Shown piece after piece: positions 52,728-62,661 of a DNA stretch of 64,000 nucleotides. The notes below the pieces were generated by a model that ran no database searches, was not told where the DNA came from, and worked only from the letters and a program-made list of their open reading frames with translations. How positions within the stretch are numbered: the first letter of the stretch is position 1; each line of letters starts with the position of its first letter. The DNA lies in NCBI GenBank assembly GCA_947246015.1, contig CAMXQE010000006.1:1-64000 (forward strand), written 5' to 3'. The DNA is from an uncultured Lachnospiraceae bacterium. GTDB taxonomy: Bacteria; Bacillota; Clostridia; Lachnospirales; Lachnospiraceae. The position numbers and the translations under genes are program-made.

Positions 52728-54035
52728 ATGAACAAAGAGTTAATGGAGGCATTGGATATTCTGGAGAAGGAAAAGGAAATCAGCAAGGAGACGCTGTTTG
52801 AAGCAATCGAGAATTCCCTGATAACGGCCTGCAAGAACCATTTCGGAAAAGCGGATAATGTCAAAGTGGAGATAGACAGGGAGACCTGCGACTTTTTGTG
52901 CTATGCCGAGAAGGAAGTAGTGGAAGAGGTAGAGGATGACTGTACACAGATATCGTTGGAGGATGCATTGAAGATTTCCAAGAGGGCGCAGCTTGGGGAT
53001 ATCGTTCATGTGGAAATTAAGTCCAAGGAATTCGGACGTATCGCCACGCAGAATGCAAAGAATGTAATCCTTCAGAAGATAAGGGAAGAAGAGCGGAGCG
53101 TTATTTATAACCAGTATTATGAAAAAGAAAAAGATGTGATAACCGGTATCGTACAGAGATATGTGGGGAGGAACATCAGTATCAATTTAGGAAAAGCCGA
53201 TGGAATCATAAATGAAAGCGAACAGGTGAAAGGCGAGATATTCAAACCTACGGAAAGAATTAAGGTATATATACTGGAAGTGAAGAATACTCCTAAAGGA
53301 CCGAGGATTTTAGTGAGCCGTACCCATCCGGAACTGGTAAAGCGTTTATTTGAAGCGGAAGTTACGGAGATTAAAGACGGCACCGTGGAAATCAAAAGCA
53401 TTGCGCGGGAAGCCGGCAGCAGGACGAAGATGGCTGTCTGGTCCAACAATCCGAACGTGGATGCGGTGGGTGCCTGCGTAGGTATCAACGGCACAAGGGT
53501 AAACGCCATTGTGGAGGAACTGAGGGGCGAGAAGATTGATATTATCAACTGGGATGAGAATCCGGGCAATCTGATTCAGAATGCATTATCTCCGGCAAAA
53601 ATCGTGGCGGTTTTTGCAGACCCGGATGAAAAGACGGCCAAAGTCGTTGTGCCGGATTACCAGTTGTCTCTCGCAATCGGTAAGGAAGGGCAGAATGCAA
53701 GACTGGCGGCTAGGCTGACCGGATATAAGATTGACATAAAGAGCGAAACGCAGGCGAAGGATGCACCGGGCTTCCGTTATGAAGATTACATGGATGAATA
53801 CGATGAGTACGGTGAGGACTATGAAGCCGGCGGATATGAAGAGGAAGCGTTTGAGGAGACGGATGAAGCTGGCATAAATGAGCCGGAGGAAACAGAGGCG
53901 GAAGAGATAGAAGCAGCAGAAACAGTGGAAACAGAAACAGAGGAAATAGAAGAGATTGAAGAAATAGAAGCAGAAGAACCGTCAGAAGCGGAACCGGCTT
54001 ACGCAGATGATGAGGAAGAGGCGGCAGAGGAATAA
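52728..54035 (+). CDS. nusA: Transcription factor NusA
   Basis: 435 residues: N-terminal RNA polymerase-binding domain (1-125), S1 domain (about 130-200), KH1 and KH2 (about 205-345, ending [26 protein letters not shown]), then an acidic Glu-rich tail (about 355-435) in place of the C-terminal acidic repeats of enterobacteria. Modulates pausing, termination and antitermination. The operon leader contains a terminator that NusA may act upon. Confidence 0.97.
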   Translation: MNKELMEALDILEKEKEISKETLFEAIENSLITACKNHFGKADNVKVEIDRETCDFLCYAEKEVVEEVEDDCTQISLEDALKISKRAQLGDIVHVEIKSKEFGRIATQNAKNVILQKIREEERSVIYNQYYEKEKDVITGIVQRYVGRNISINLGKADGIINESEQVKGEIFKPTERIKVYILEVKNTPKGPRILVSRTHPELVKRLFEAEVTEIKDGTVEIKSIAREAGSRTKMAVWSNNPNVDAVGACVGINGTRVNAIVEELRGEKIDIINWDENPGNLIQNALSPAKIVAVFADPDEKTAKVVVPDYQLSLAIGKEGQNARLAARLTGYKIDIKSETQAKDAPGFRYEDYMDEYDEYGEDYEAGGYEEEAFEETDEAGINEPEETEAEEIEAAETVETETEEIEEIEEIEAEEPSEAEPAYADDEEEAAEE

Positions 54036-54038
54036 GAT

Positions 54039-54305
54039 ATGGCAAAGAAGATTCCTTTGAGACAGTGTGTCGGCTGCGGTGAGATGAAAAGCAAGAAAGA
54101 AATGGTAAGGGTTTTAAAAACAGCAGAGGAGGACATTGTTCTTGATGTAACCGGTAAAAAGAACGGGAGAGGGGCATATCTGTGTCATTCGGCAGACTGC
54201 ATGAAGAAGGCGAGAAAGAATAAAGGGCTGGAACGCTCCCTGAAAACAAATATTCCGGATGAAATATATAAAAAATTGGAAGAAGGATTTGATGAAAATG
54301 AATAA
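54039..54305 (+). CDS. rnpM: RNase P modulator RnpM (YlxR)
   Basis: 88 residues with the DUF448/YlxR core: PLRQCVGCGEMKSKKEMVRV, then GRGAYLCHSADCMKKA and a basic C-terminal helix. In Bacillus this protein binds RNase P RNA and modulates its activity. Standard position between nusA and the L7Ae-like gene; overlaps the latter. Confidence 0.93.
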   Translation: MAKKIPLRQCVGCGEMKSKKEMVRVLKTAEEDIVLDVTGKKNGRGAYLCHSADCMKKARKNKGLERSLKTNIPDEIYKKLEEGFDENE

Positions 54306-54603
54306 GATATATTCCCTGCTTGGTCTGGCAGTCAGGTCCGGAAATCTGGCAAGCGGAGAGTATGCAGTGGAAAAAGCAGTGAAATCGGGCAGCGCGAAGC
54401 TGGTAATCGTGAGCGGGGATGCGTCGGATAATACCGTAAAGCTGTTTGACAATATGTGCCGTTTCTATGAGGTGCCCATGTTCCGGTATGGAACGAAAGA
54501 GGAACTGGGGCATGCCATGGGAAAAGAAGTGCGTGCTTCGTTGGCCGTTACGGAGGAGGGGTTTGCAAAGTCCATAATGAAGCATTTGGAAGCATTGGAA
54601 TAA
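54292..54603 (+). CDS. ylxQ: L7Ae-family RNA-binding protein YlxQ
   Basis: About 103 residues of the L7Ae/L30e/YbxF fold ([39 protein letters not shown]). Binds kink-turn-like RNA; biological role poorly defined. The start is either 54292 (AAGGA four bases upstream) or the ATG at 54298; both overlap the end of rnpM, which implies translational coupling. Confidence 0.92.
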   Translation: MKMNKIYSLLGLAVRSGNLASGEYAVEKAVKSGSAKLVIVSGDASDNTVKLFDNMCRFYEVPMFRYGTKEELGHAMGKEVRASLAVTEEGFAKSIMKHLEALE

Positions 54604-54622
54604 GAAGACGGAGGTAGTGAGC

Positions 54623-57520
54623 ATGGCGAAAATGAGAGTGCATGAACTTGCGAAAGAATTAGATAGACAAAATAAAGAAGTACTGGCTTTTTTACAGGAA
54701 AAAGGAATTGAGGTAAAGTCGGTGAGCAGTTCGGTTGAGGAAGATGCAATCGCGCTTGTAAAAAAGCATTTTACAAAAAATGAGGAAGTGAAAGAGGAAA
54801 AACCTATGGCAAAATCGGGAGAAACGGGTGCGGAGCAGCCAAAGAAGAAGAAAAAGATTATCATTGTGGGAAATCCGCAGAACAGTAAGATGGGAGGACA
54901 GCGTCCGCAGCAGAACAATGCAAAGAAGCCGCAGACTCAGGGAAGTAATAATCCGAAACAGGGAGCGCGTCAGGAAAAGCCGGCGCCCCACCGTCCGATT
55001 AAGCCATTGACACCTCCGTCACCGACGCCGCCGGTAACGATGATACCGGCTTCCAATTATACGCCAAAGAGGGAACAGAAACCGGTAAAGGCGGAACCTA
55101 AGAAACCGGAAACGGCAGAAGTAAAGATTACGCAGCCTGAAAATACGGCAGCGTCAAATCAGAACCGGCCGGAACAGGGAAATGCCGGGATTGAAAGCCG
55201 CAGACAGGAAAATCCGAGGCAGGAAAGTACAAGACAGGAAAATGCAAGACAGGAAAGTACAAGACAGGAAAGTACAAGACAGGAAAATGGGCGGCAGGAT
55301 AGGCAGGACAGACCGGCAAGACAGGATAGGCCGAGAAACAACGACCAGCAAAGAAGAACAGATAACAGGAAGGATAACCGGAATGAAAATCGGGGCGACG
55401 GCAGAAGAAATGAAGGACAGAATCGCAGACCTTTTGAAAATAATCAGGGGGATAGGCGTAATTCTGGCGGTGGTCAGGGCGGCGGCCGTTCTTTCGGAAA
55501 TAACGACCGCTCTAACAGAGGCAATGGAGGGCAGGACAATAAATTCAGAAAGCCTGCGGCCTCTAAAGGTTTCGTACCGGAGAGCCCGGTTAAGGATCAG
55601 GAAAAGCACAGGGATGAAGAAAAGCGCAGAATCGGTCAGGAGAGGGATAAACGCTCTAAAAAGGATTTGATTTACGAAGAGGATGACGTAAAGGTATCCG
55701 GCAGGAATAAAGCCGGAAAATTCATCAAGCCGGAGAAGAAAGTGGAAGAGGTAAAGGAAGAACAGATTAAGGTAATTATCCTTCCGGAGTCGCTGACCAT
55801 TAAGGAACTGGCGGATAAGATGAAGATGCAGCCGTCTGTCATTATTAAGAAACTGTTCCTGCAGGGGCAGATTGTGACGGTGAATTCCGAACTCTCTTAT
55901 GAGGAAGCCGAGAATATCGCCATAGAATACGATATAATCTGTGAGAAGGAAGTGAAGGTGGATGTCATCGAGGAACTTCTGAAAGAGGACGAGGAGAAGG
56001 AAGAGAACATGACGAAGAGACCGCCGGTCATCTGCGTTATGGGCCATGTAGACCATGGAAAGACCTCTCTTTTGGATGCCATCCGTAAGACGAATGTGAC
56101 CGATAAGGAAGCCGGCGGAATTACGCAGCATATCGGTGCGTATACGGTACGGGCCGGTTCTGAAAAGATTACGTTCTTAGATACGCCGGGACACGAAGCG
56201 TTTACTGCAATGCGTATGCGCGGCGCCAATGCAACGGATATAGCGATTCTGGTGGTAGCAGCCGACGACGGCGTGATGCCGCAGACCGTAGAGGCAATCA
56301 ACCATGCGAAAGCAGCAGGCATTGAGATTATCGTAGCAGTGAATAAGATTGATAAACCCAACGCCAATATTGACCGGGTAAAACAGGAAATGACGGAATA
56401 CGAGCTGATTCCCGTAGATTGGGGCGGGAGCACGGAATTTGTGCCGGTGTCTGCGAAATCGGGCGAGGGGATTGATACTCTGTTAGAAACCATTCTCCTG
56501 ACCGCAGAGATTCTGGAGCTTAAGTCGAATGCGAAGAGACGGGCAAGGGGACTTGTCATTGAAGCGGAGCTGGATAAGGGCCGGGGTCCGGTGGCAACCG
56601 TGCTTGTACAGAAAGGTACGCTGCATGTGGGAGATTTCATTTCCGCAGGAGCCAGCCACGGAAAAGTAAGGGCGATGATAGATGATAAGGGCAGAAGGGT
56701 AAAAGAGGCCCTTCCGTCCACACCGGTAGAGATTCTGGGGCTTTCCGATGTTCCCAGCGCCGGCGAGGTATTTATAGCCCATGAAAATGATAAGACTGCA
56801 AAATCTTATGCAGAAACTTATCTGGCACAGAATAAAGAAAAAATGTTGGAAGATACTAAGGCTAAGATGTCTCTGGATGACCTCTTCACCCAGATACAGG
56901 CAGGTAATCTGAAAGAACTGAACCTGATTATCAAAGCGGATGTCCAGGGAAGCGTGGAGGCTGTAAAGCAGAGCCTGTTAAAGCTGTCCAACGAAGAAGT
57001 AGTAGTAAAATGTATTCATGGAGGCGTCGGAGCCATTAATGAATCCGATGTATCGCTGGCTTCCGCTTCTTCCGCTATCATCATCGGCTTCAATGTAAGG
57101 CCGGATGCCATGGCGAAGACGATTGCGGAAAGGGAAGGCGTGGATATCAGACTTTACAAGGTTATTTATCAGGCAATCGAAGATGTGGAAGCGGCAATGA
57201 AAGGAATGCTGGATCCGGTATTCGAGGAGAAGATAATCGGCCATGCGGAGGTACGCCAGCTCTTCAAGGCATCTGCGGTAGGAAATATCGCGGGGTCCTA
57301 TGTGCTGGACGGTATGTTCCAGAGAGACTGCAAGGTACGCATCACGAGAGAGGGCGAGCAGATTTACGAAGGTGCGCTTGCTTCGCTGAAGCGGTTTAAG
57401 GATGATGTGAAAGAAGTAAAAGCCGGGTTTGAGTGCGGTCTGGTATTTGAGAATTTTGACCAGATGCAGGAACTGGATATCGTAGAAGCTTATATTATGG
57501 TTGAGGTACCCCGGACATAA
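54623..57520 (+). CDS. infB: Translation initiation factor IF-2
   Basis: 965 residues. N-terminal IF2_N helix bundle (1-50), a long basic/Gln/Arg/Asn-rich linker (about 60-370) with six 5-residue tandem repeats at 194-223, second IF2_N (about 385-440), then the G domain from about 465 ([38 protein letters not shown]) and domains II-IV. Brings fMet-tRNA to the ribosome. The ATG at 54623 follows GGAGG by eight bases; a GTG two codons earlier is less likely. Confidence 0.97.
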   Translation: MAKMRVHELAKELDRQNKEVLAFLQEKGIEVKSVSSSVEEDAIALVKKHFTKNEEVKEEKPMAKSGETGAEQPKKKKKIIIVGNPQNSKMGGQRPQQNNAKKPQTQGSNNPKQGARQEKPAPHRPIKPLTPPSPTPPVTMIPASNYTPKREQKPVKAEPKKPETAEVKITQPENTAASNQNRPEQGNAGIESRRQENPRQESTRQENARQESTRQESTRQENGRQDRQDRPARQDRPRNNDQQRRTDNRKDNRNENRGDGRRNEGQNRRPFENNQGDRRNSGGGQGGGRSFGNNDRSNRGNGGQDNKFRKPAASKGFVPESPVKDQEKHRDEEKRRIGQERDKRSKKDLIYEEDDVKVSGRNKAGKFIKPEKKVEEVKEEQIKVIILPESLTIKELADKMKMQPSVIIKKLFLQGQIVTVNSELSYEEAENIAIEYDIICEKEVKVDVIEELLKEDEEKEENMTKRPPVICVMGHVDHGKTSLLDAIRKTNVTDKEAGGITQHIGAYTVRAGSEKITFLDTPGHEAFTAMRMRGANATDIAILVVAADDGVMPQTVEAINHAKAAGIEIIVAVNKIDKPNANIDRVKQEMTEYELIPVDWGGSTEFVPVSAKSGEGIDTLLETILLTAEILELKSNAKRRARGLVIEAELDKGRGPVATVLVQKGTLHVGDFISAGASHGKVRAMIDDKGRRVKEALPSTPVEILGLSDVPSAGEVFIAHENDKTAKSYAETYLAQNKEKMLEDTKAKMSLDDLFTQIQAGNLKELNLIIKADVQGSVEAVKQSLLKLSNEEVVVKCIHGGVGAINESDVSLASASSAIIIGFNVRPDAMAKTIAEREGVDIRLYKVIYQAIEDVEAAMKGMLDPVFEEKIIGHAEVRQLFKASAVGNIAGSYVLDGMFQRDCKVRITREGEQIYEGALASLKRFKDDVKEVKAGFECGLVFENFDQMQELDIVEAYIMVEVPRT
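55202..55291 (+). repeat. 15-bp tandem repeat inside infB
   Basis: Six in-frame 15-bp units, consensus AGACAGGAAAGTACA, encode [25 protein letters not shown] and RQENG. A degenerate [14 protein letters not shown] tail follows. Copy number could vary between strains without breaking the frame. Confidence 0.9.
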
Positions 57521-57546
57521 AAGATTAGCACGGATGGGAGCAGGAA

Positions 57547-57915
57547 ATGAAGAAGAATAGTTTGAAGAATACCAGAATTAATGGAGAAGTGCAGCGCGCA
57601 TTGGCGGAAATCATACGCGGAGGGATTAAGGACCCGCGTATCAGTCCGCTGACTTCGGTGGTTTCCGTAGAGGTGTCTCCCGATTTGAAGACCTGTAAGG
57701 CCTGGATGAGTGTGCTGGGAGACGAGGAAGCGCAGAAGAGCACGCTGGAAGGGTTAAAAAGTGCAGCCGGTTATATAAAGAATCAATTGGCAAAGGAAGT
57801 GAATCTGAGGAATACGCCGGAGATTACGTTCATTATGGACCAGTCCATTGCCTACGGCGTCAGTATGTCAAAGCTGATTGATGAAGTGAACAGGGGGACT
57901 GGAAATGAGGATTAA
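57547..57915 (+). CDS. rbfA: 30S ribosome-binding factor RbfA
   Basis: 122 residues, complete single KH-like domain: LKNTRINGEVQRALAEIIRG, KDPRISPLTSVVSVEVSPDLKTCKAWMSVLG, and the C-terminal PEITFIMDQSIAYGVSMSKLIDEV. Needed for 16S 5'-end maturation and growth in the cold. Overlaps the next gene by 11 bp. Confidence 0.96.
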   Translation: MKKNSLKNTRINGEVQRALAEIIRGGIKDPRISPLTSVVSVEVSPDLKTCKAWMSVLGDEEAQKSTLEGLKSAAGYIKNQLAKEVNLRNTPEITFIMDQSIAYGVSMSKLIDEVNRGTGNED

Positions 57916-58867
57916 AGACGAGGTTGTAAATGCAAATACCATAGGAATCAGCGGCCATATCCGGCCGGACGGGGATTGTGTGGGCGCATGTATGGCATTG
58001 TATCAATATCTGTGTAAAGTGTACCCGGAAAAGCGGGTGGATGTGTTTCTGGAACAGCCGTCGGAAGTTTTTTCCTGTATCTGCGGTATAGAACAGATAC
58101 GTACGGATTTTAAGACGGATGTGGAAAAATATGATGCATTCATCGCACTGGATACCGTGAAGGAGCGCATGGGAGAGGCTGAAAAACTGTTCGATAAGGC
58201 CGTAAAGACGATAAATATCGACCACCATATCAGCAATTCCGGCTGCGGGGACGTGAACTATGTGGATGCCGGCTCCAGTTCTACAAGCGAACTGGTCTAT
58301 GATGTGCTGACGGAAGAAGAACTGGACGTGGAGATAGCCAAAGCGATTTATATCGGTATCATACACGATACCGGGGTGATGCGTTATTCCAATACGTCCC
58401 CTAAGACGTTGCAGATTGCGGCGAAGCTGATTTCTTTCGGATTCGATTTTTCGGAATTAATCGAAAAGACATTTTATGAAAAGACTTATGTACAGAATCT
58501 TCTTTTAGGGCGCGCTTTGCTGGAAAGCATACAGTTCATGGATGGAAAATGCATCGTCAGCGGACTGGTAAAGCGGACGTTAGAGTTTTATCATGCGGAT
58601 TCCAAGGACTTAGAGGGAATCGTAAGCCAGCTGAATCAGACGGCGGGGGTGGAATGTACGATTTTTATGTATCAGACCGGCATACAGGAGTATAAGGTCA
58701 GTCTGCGTTCCAAAGGGAAAGTGGATGTGGCAAAGATTGCGATGTTCTTTGGCGGCGGCGGTCATGTAAGGGCTGCGGGCTGTACCATGAACGGAACGTT
58801 TCATGATGTGGTCAACAATCTTTCCTTACATATTGAGAAACAGATGAAAGAGGCTGGATTGCTGTAA
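57905..58867 (+). CDS. nrnA: DHH-family nanoRNase/pAp phosphatase NrnA
   Basis: 320 residues: DHH domain with GHIRPDGDCVGACMAL, the ALDT motif and NIDHHISNSGCG, then the DHHA1 domain ending in GGGGHVRAAGC. Degrades 2-5 nt RNAs and pAp (and pGpG in some bacteria). The overlap with rbfA and position before truB are usual in Firmicutes. Confidence 0.94.
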   Translation: MRIKDEVVNANTIGISGHIRPDGDCVGACMALYQYLCKVYPEKRVDVFLEQPSEVFSCICGIEQIRTDFKTDVEKYDAFIALDTVKERMGEAEKLFDKAVKTINIDHHISNSGCGDVNYVDAGSSSTSELVYDVLTEEELDVEIAKAIYIGIIHDTGVMRYSNTSPKTLQIAAKLISFGFDFSELIEKTFYEKTYVQNLLLGRALLESIQFMDGKCIVSGLVKRTLEFYHADSKDLEGIVSQLNQTAGVECTIFMYQTGIQEYKVSLRSKGKVDVAKIAMFFGGGGHVRAAGCTMNGTFHDVVNNLSLHIEKQMKEAGLL

Positions 58868-58937
58868 CGCGTCTGGATGTTCCGAAAGGGAATGGCAGGG
58901 CGCGGACACGCGGAACGGGAAGAACAGGGTAGAGAGA

Positions 58938-59846
58938 ATGTACAATGGAATTATAAATATATATAAAGAAGCCGGATACACTTCCCACGATGTGGTGGCA
59001 AAGCTTCGGGGTATCCTGAAACAGAAGAAAATCGGGCATACGGGAACGCTGGATCCGGCGGCGGCCGGAGTTCTTCCGGTCTGTCTGGGCAGCGGAACGA
59101 AATTATGCGGTATGCTTACGGAGGAAACCAAAGAGTACCGGGCCGTCCTCCGGCTGGGCTGTGAGACGGATACGCAGGATATGACGGGAAATATTCTGGT
59201 GCAGCGGGAAGCGGCGGTGACGGAAGGACAGGCAGAAGAAGCGGTGCTGTCTTTTGTCGGAGAATATGACCAGATTCCGCCGATGTATTCAGCCATTAAG
59301 GTGAACGGTAAGAAGCTGTACCAGCTGGCAAGGGAAGGAAAAGAAGTCGAGCGCAGACCGAGGCGGGTGCAGATTCACCGGATTGAGATAGAAAGCATCG
59401 TTCTGCCCAGGGTTATGCTGCGTGTAGAATGTTCCAAAGGGACTTACATACGTACGTTGTGCCATGATATCGGCAGGAAGCTGGGATGCGGCGGCGTCAT
59501 GGAAGAACTTGTGCGGACGCGGGTTGGACGGTTCGGAACCGGAGATGCATTGCGGCTATCGGAGGTGGAGAAACTGCGGGACACAGGGGAGCTGGCGGAG
59601 AAAATTATTCCTGTGGACCGCATGTTTGAAGGATATCCGAAGGTTACGGTGGAAAAACAGTTTCAGAAATTAATCGAAAACGGAAATGCGTTTTACCGGA
59701 ATATGACAAGGGAAAAAGCGGATGCCGCGCCGGGACTTAAAGTCAGGGTCTATGACGGGGAGGGCAGGTTTTACGGTATTTTTGAATTCCGTCAGGAGGA
59801 AGAGAGGTTTTTCCCGGTAAAAATGTTTAGGGAGAATGGATGTTAG
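58938..59846 (+). CDS. truB: tRNA pseudouridine-55 synthase
   Basis: 302 residues: GIINIYKEAGYTSHDVVAKLR, then the catalytic Asp in KIGHTGTLDPAAAGVLPVC, QIPPMYSAIKVNGKKLYQLAREG and SKGTYIRTLCHDIG, with a C-terminal PUA-like region. Full length. Modifies U55 in the T-loop of tRNAs. Abuts ribF with no gap. Confidence 0.96.
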   Translation: MYNGIINIYKEAGYTSHDVVAKLRGILKQKKIGHTGTLDPAAAGVLPVCLGSGTKLCGMLTEETKEYRAVLRLGCETDTQDMTGNILVQREAAVTEGQAEEAVLSFVGEYDQIPPMYSAIKVNGKKLYQLAREGKEVERRPRRVQIHRIEIESIVLPRVMLRVECSKGTYIRTLCHDIGRKLGCGGVMEELVRTRVGRFGTGDALRLSEVEKLRDTGELAEKIIPVDRMFEGYPKVTVEKQFQKLIENGNAFYRNMTREKADAAPGLKVRVYDGEGRFYGIFEFRQEEERFFPVKMFRENGC

Positions 59847-60791
59847 ATGCAGGTGATTCATGGAACGACGGAGTTTGGGATAGAAGGAAAGTGTGCGGCG
59901 GCAATCGGAAAGTTCGACGGAATCCATTTAGGGCATCAGAAGCTGCTGCGCCATATACTGGAGCAGAAAGAGCGGGGATGGAAAGCTGCGGTCTTTACGT
60001 TTGACCCGCCTCCGGCTGTCCTGTTCGGGACGGCGCAGGATAAGGAACTGATGACCAGGGAAGAGAAACGGACGGCCTTTGGGAAAATGGGCGTGGATGT
60101 ATTGGTGGAATTTCCGCTTAGTTACGAAACGGCAGCCATACTGCCGGAGGATTTTATTCAGGAAATCCTGGTGGAAAAGATGCATACCGCATATCTGGCT
60201 GCGGGAACGGATGTGACGTTTGGGCGCAGGGGAGCCGGGAACGCGGCTTTGCTCCGCAGTATGGCAGAGCGGTGCGGATATGAGGTTCATATTATCGATA
60301 AAGTATGTTACAATGGAAAGGCAGTGAGTTCCACCGGGGTACGGCAGGCGGTGGAGACAGGGCGGATGGAAGAGGCGGCGTGCCTGCTGGGAGCGCCTTA
60401 TGATGTATCGGGAACGGTAGCGCATGGCAACCGGTTCGGAAGGACCATCGGGATGCCGACCGTGAATCTGATTCCGCCGGTTACGAAACTGCTTCCGCCC
60501 AACGGGGTCTATTATTCCGAAGTCCGGCTGGAAGGAAAGCGTATGGCGGGGATTACAAACATCGGATATAAGCCGACCGTAAGCGAAGCGGGGCGGATGG
60601 GTGTAGAGACCTATATCTACGATTTTGACAGGGAAATATACGGGGCGGAGATAAAGGTTTCGCTTTTAAGATTTAAGCGTCCGGAGAAAAAATTCCGGGG
60701 AACGGATGAATTAAAGGAACAGATGGTAAAGGATATTGAAGAAGGCAGGCAATATCACAGGCTTTTACAGGGAAGGGCAGACGGTTTGTAA
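59847..60791 (+). CDS. ribF: Bifunctional riboflavin kinase/FAD synthetase
   Basis: 314 residues: N-terminal FAD synthetase (AAIGKFDGIHLGHQKLL nucleotide-binding HxGH and later VSSTGVRQAVETG) and C-terminal riboflavin kinase (GRTIGMPTVNLIP, then GVYYSEVRLEGKRMAGITNIGYKPT, VETYIYDF). Converts riboflavin to FMN and FAD. Last gene of the operon by spacing. Confidence 0.96.
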   Translation: MQVIHGTTEFGIEGKCAAAIGKFDGIHLGHQKLLRHILEQKERGWKAAVFTFDPPPAVLFGTAQDKELMTREEKRTAFGKMGVDVLVEFPLSYETAAILPEDFIQEILVEKMHTAYLAAGTDVTFGRRGAGNAALLRSMAERCGYEVHIIDKVCYNGKAVSSTGVRQAVETGRMEEAACLLGAPYDVSGTVAHGNRFGRTIGMPTVNLIPPVTKLLPPNGVYYSEVRLEGKRMAGITNIGYKPTVSEAGRMGVETYIYDFDREIYGAEIKVSLLRFKRPEKKFRGTDELKEQMVKDIEEGRQYHRLLQGRADGL

Positions 60792-60824
60792 AGCAGCGGA
60801 CAAGAGGAAGGGATAAGGTACGTT

Positions 60825-62468
60825 ATGAGTGTGAATATTTTACTATCAATGGCAGGCGGGCTCGGATTGTTTTTGTTCGGGATGACAGTTATGAGTGAAA
60901 GCATTGAGAAAGTGGCAGGTGCGAAACTTCGTTCCATTTTGGAAATCTTTACGAAGAACCGGTTCACAGGCTTAATCGTAGGTATTATTTTTACCGGCGT
61001 CATCCAGTCGTCGTCGGCCTGTACGGTGATGGTAGTCAGTTTCGTCAATTCGGGTCTTATGTCGCTTTATCAGGCTGCCGGGGTGATTTACGGCGCGAAT
61101 ATCGGTACGACGATTACCTCCCAGCTGGTCTCTTTTAATCTGTCAGAGGCGGCTCCGGTCATCCTGTTGGCAGGCGTACTGATTATGATGCTGGGAAAAG
61201 GGAAGCAGAAGGTGGAAAGGATAGGCGAAGTCATTGTTGGATTCGGCATTCTGTTTCTCGGATTAAGCAGTATGTCCGGCGCCATGTCGGGAATGAAGGA
61301 CAGTCCGGGCGTGATGAATCTGTTAAAGTCGCTGCACAGTCCCATGCTTGCCGTCCTGATGGGAACCGTAATCACGGCTGTCATACAAAGTTCCTCTGTG
61401 ACGGTCAGCATTGTACTGCTGATGGCCAATCAGGGTCTGCTGGGTCTGCCTATCAGCCTTTATATCATACTGGGGTGTAATATCGGAGCCTGTGCTTCGG
61501 CGGTTCTGGCATCTTTGACCGGTAAGAAGGATGCAAAGCGGGCGGCGATGATTCATCTGCTGTTTAATGTGATTGGCACGGTGCTGCTGTTCATCATCCT
61601 GAAAGTCGGTATGAACGGGGTAGTGAATCTGATTATGGGGATTTCGGGAGGAAACGAAGGACGTTTCATTGCAAATGCCCATACGATGATTAAAATATTC
61701 CAGGTTATCATCCTGTTCCCGTTTTCCAATATGATAGTGAAGCTTACCTATCTGCTCATACCGGGAGATGATAAGAAAGTCGGTTACAGGGACAGCTACC
61801 AGCTGAAGTATATCGGTGAAAAAGTGGTATTCAATCCGGCAACGGCGGTGGTAGAGGTAACGAATGAAATCGAGCGTATGGCATCCCTCGCATCGGAGAA
61901 TCTCAACCGCGCCATGAATGCGCTGATTACGCTGGACGAGTCTGACATTGAAGAAGTATATGAAGTGGAAAAAAATATTAATTTCCTGAACCACGCGATT
62001 ACGAATTATCTTGTAAAAATCAACCAGACGACGCTGCCCATTGAAGATTTGAAAGGAATCGGCGCATTGTTTCATGTGGTAAACGATATAGAGCGTATCG
62101 GCGACCATGCGGAAAATGTAGCGGATGCGGCAAGACAGCGTATCCGCACAGGGGTAGGATTCAGCGCCGTGGCACAGAGAGAGCTGGGGGATATGCTGAA
62201 TATGGTAAATACGTTAATCCGTTTTTCCATAGAGATGTATTCGAGCGGTTCGGACGAGCATCTGGAGGATATCCTGCATCTGGAGGATGCAGTAGATGAA
62301 AAGGAGAGGGAACTGCAGAGAGCGCATGTGGAAAGGCTGACAAAGAATGAATGCAGTCCGGAGGCCGGAATGCTGTTTTCGGATATCGTATCAGGATTGG
62401 AGCGGGTGGCGGACCATGCCACGAATATTGCATTTTCGGTTTTGAATAATGACCCGGAGGAGGATTAA
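60825..62468 (+). CDS. Na+/phosphate symporter with PhoU-like domain
   Basis: 547 residues. Two Na_Pi_cotrans repeats show the hallmark GVIQSSSACTVMVVSF and AVIQSSSVTVSIVLLM (about 60-80 and 184-205); about nine membrane segments extend to residue 310. A cytoplasmic PhoU-like helical domain follows (about 340-540). NptA/YjbB-type proteins move phosphate with Na+, often exporting it; the PhoU part probably regulates the flux. It lies 33 bp after ribF with a GGAAGG ribosome site, so it may read through from the operon. Confidence 0.92.
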   Translation: MSVNILLSMAGGLGLFLFGMTVMSESIEKVAGAKLRSILEIFTKNRFTGLIVGIIFTGVIQSSSACTVMVVSFVNSGLMSLYQAAGVIYGANIGTTITSQLVSFNLSEAAPVILLAGVLIMMLGKGKQKVERIGEVIVGFGILFLGLSSMSGAMSGMKDSPGVMNLLKSLHSPMLAVLMGTVITAVIQSSSVTVSIVLLMANQGLLGLPISLYIILGCNIGACASAVLASLTGKKDAKRAAMIHLLFNVIGTVLLFIILKVGMNGVVNLIMGISGGNEGRFIANAHTMIKIFQVIILFPFSNMIVKLTYLLIPGDDKKVGYRDSYQLKYIGEKVVFNPATAVVEVTNEIERMASLASENLNRAMNALITLDESDIEEVYEVEKNINFLNHAITNYLVKINQTTLPIEDLKGIGALFHVVNDIERIGDHAENVADAARQRIRTGVGFSAVAQRELGDMLNMVNTLIRFSIEMYSSGSDEHLEDILHLEDAVDEKERELQRAHVERLTKNECSPEAGMLFSDIVSGLERVADHATNIAFSVLNNDPEED

Positions 62469-62510
62469 TACATAACTTTAAAAAATCCATAAATTTCCGT
62501 GTATAAGTAT

Positions 62511-62539
62511 TTGACATGGATAGAGGGAGTTGATATAAT
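62511..62539 (+). promoter_or_regulatory. Strong promoter of the NlpC/P60 gene
   Basis: -35 TTGACA (62511-62516), 17-bp spacer, -10 TATAAT (62534-62539); both hexamers are consensus. A TAGAAT (62580-62585) downstream may be the -10 of a second, activator-dependent promoter. Confidence 0.88.
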
Positions 62540-62554
62540 ATCCATGTAATAATC

Positions 62555-62571
62555 TGTAACAAATTTGTAAT
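62555..62571 (+). promoter_or_regulatory. WalR (YycF) box
   Basis: TGTAAC-AAATT-TGTAAT, a perfect direct repeat of the WalR consensus TGTWAH-N5-TGTWAH. A third half-site TGTAAT lies just upstream (62545-62550). It is placed before a cell-wall hydrolase gene, the typical WalR target. Confidence 0.75.
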
Positions 62572-62661
62572 ATTTGTGATAGAATAGTTAAGAAAGAGTA
62601 ACAGATTAGGATAGTATAAACGACAACAACGGATATTTGATTGGAAGGGCTTGAAGTTATT

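Noticed and set aside
55202..55291. Possible CRISPR-like array
   Set aside because: The units are directly adjacent with no spacers and stay in frame in IF-2.
55154..56131. Long open frames on both strands inside infB
   Set aside because: They arise from the low-complexity 15-bp repeat and biased codons. The IF-2 frame is continuous and motif-complete.
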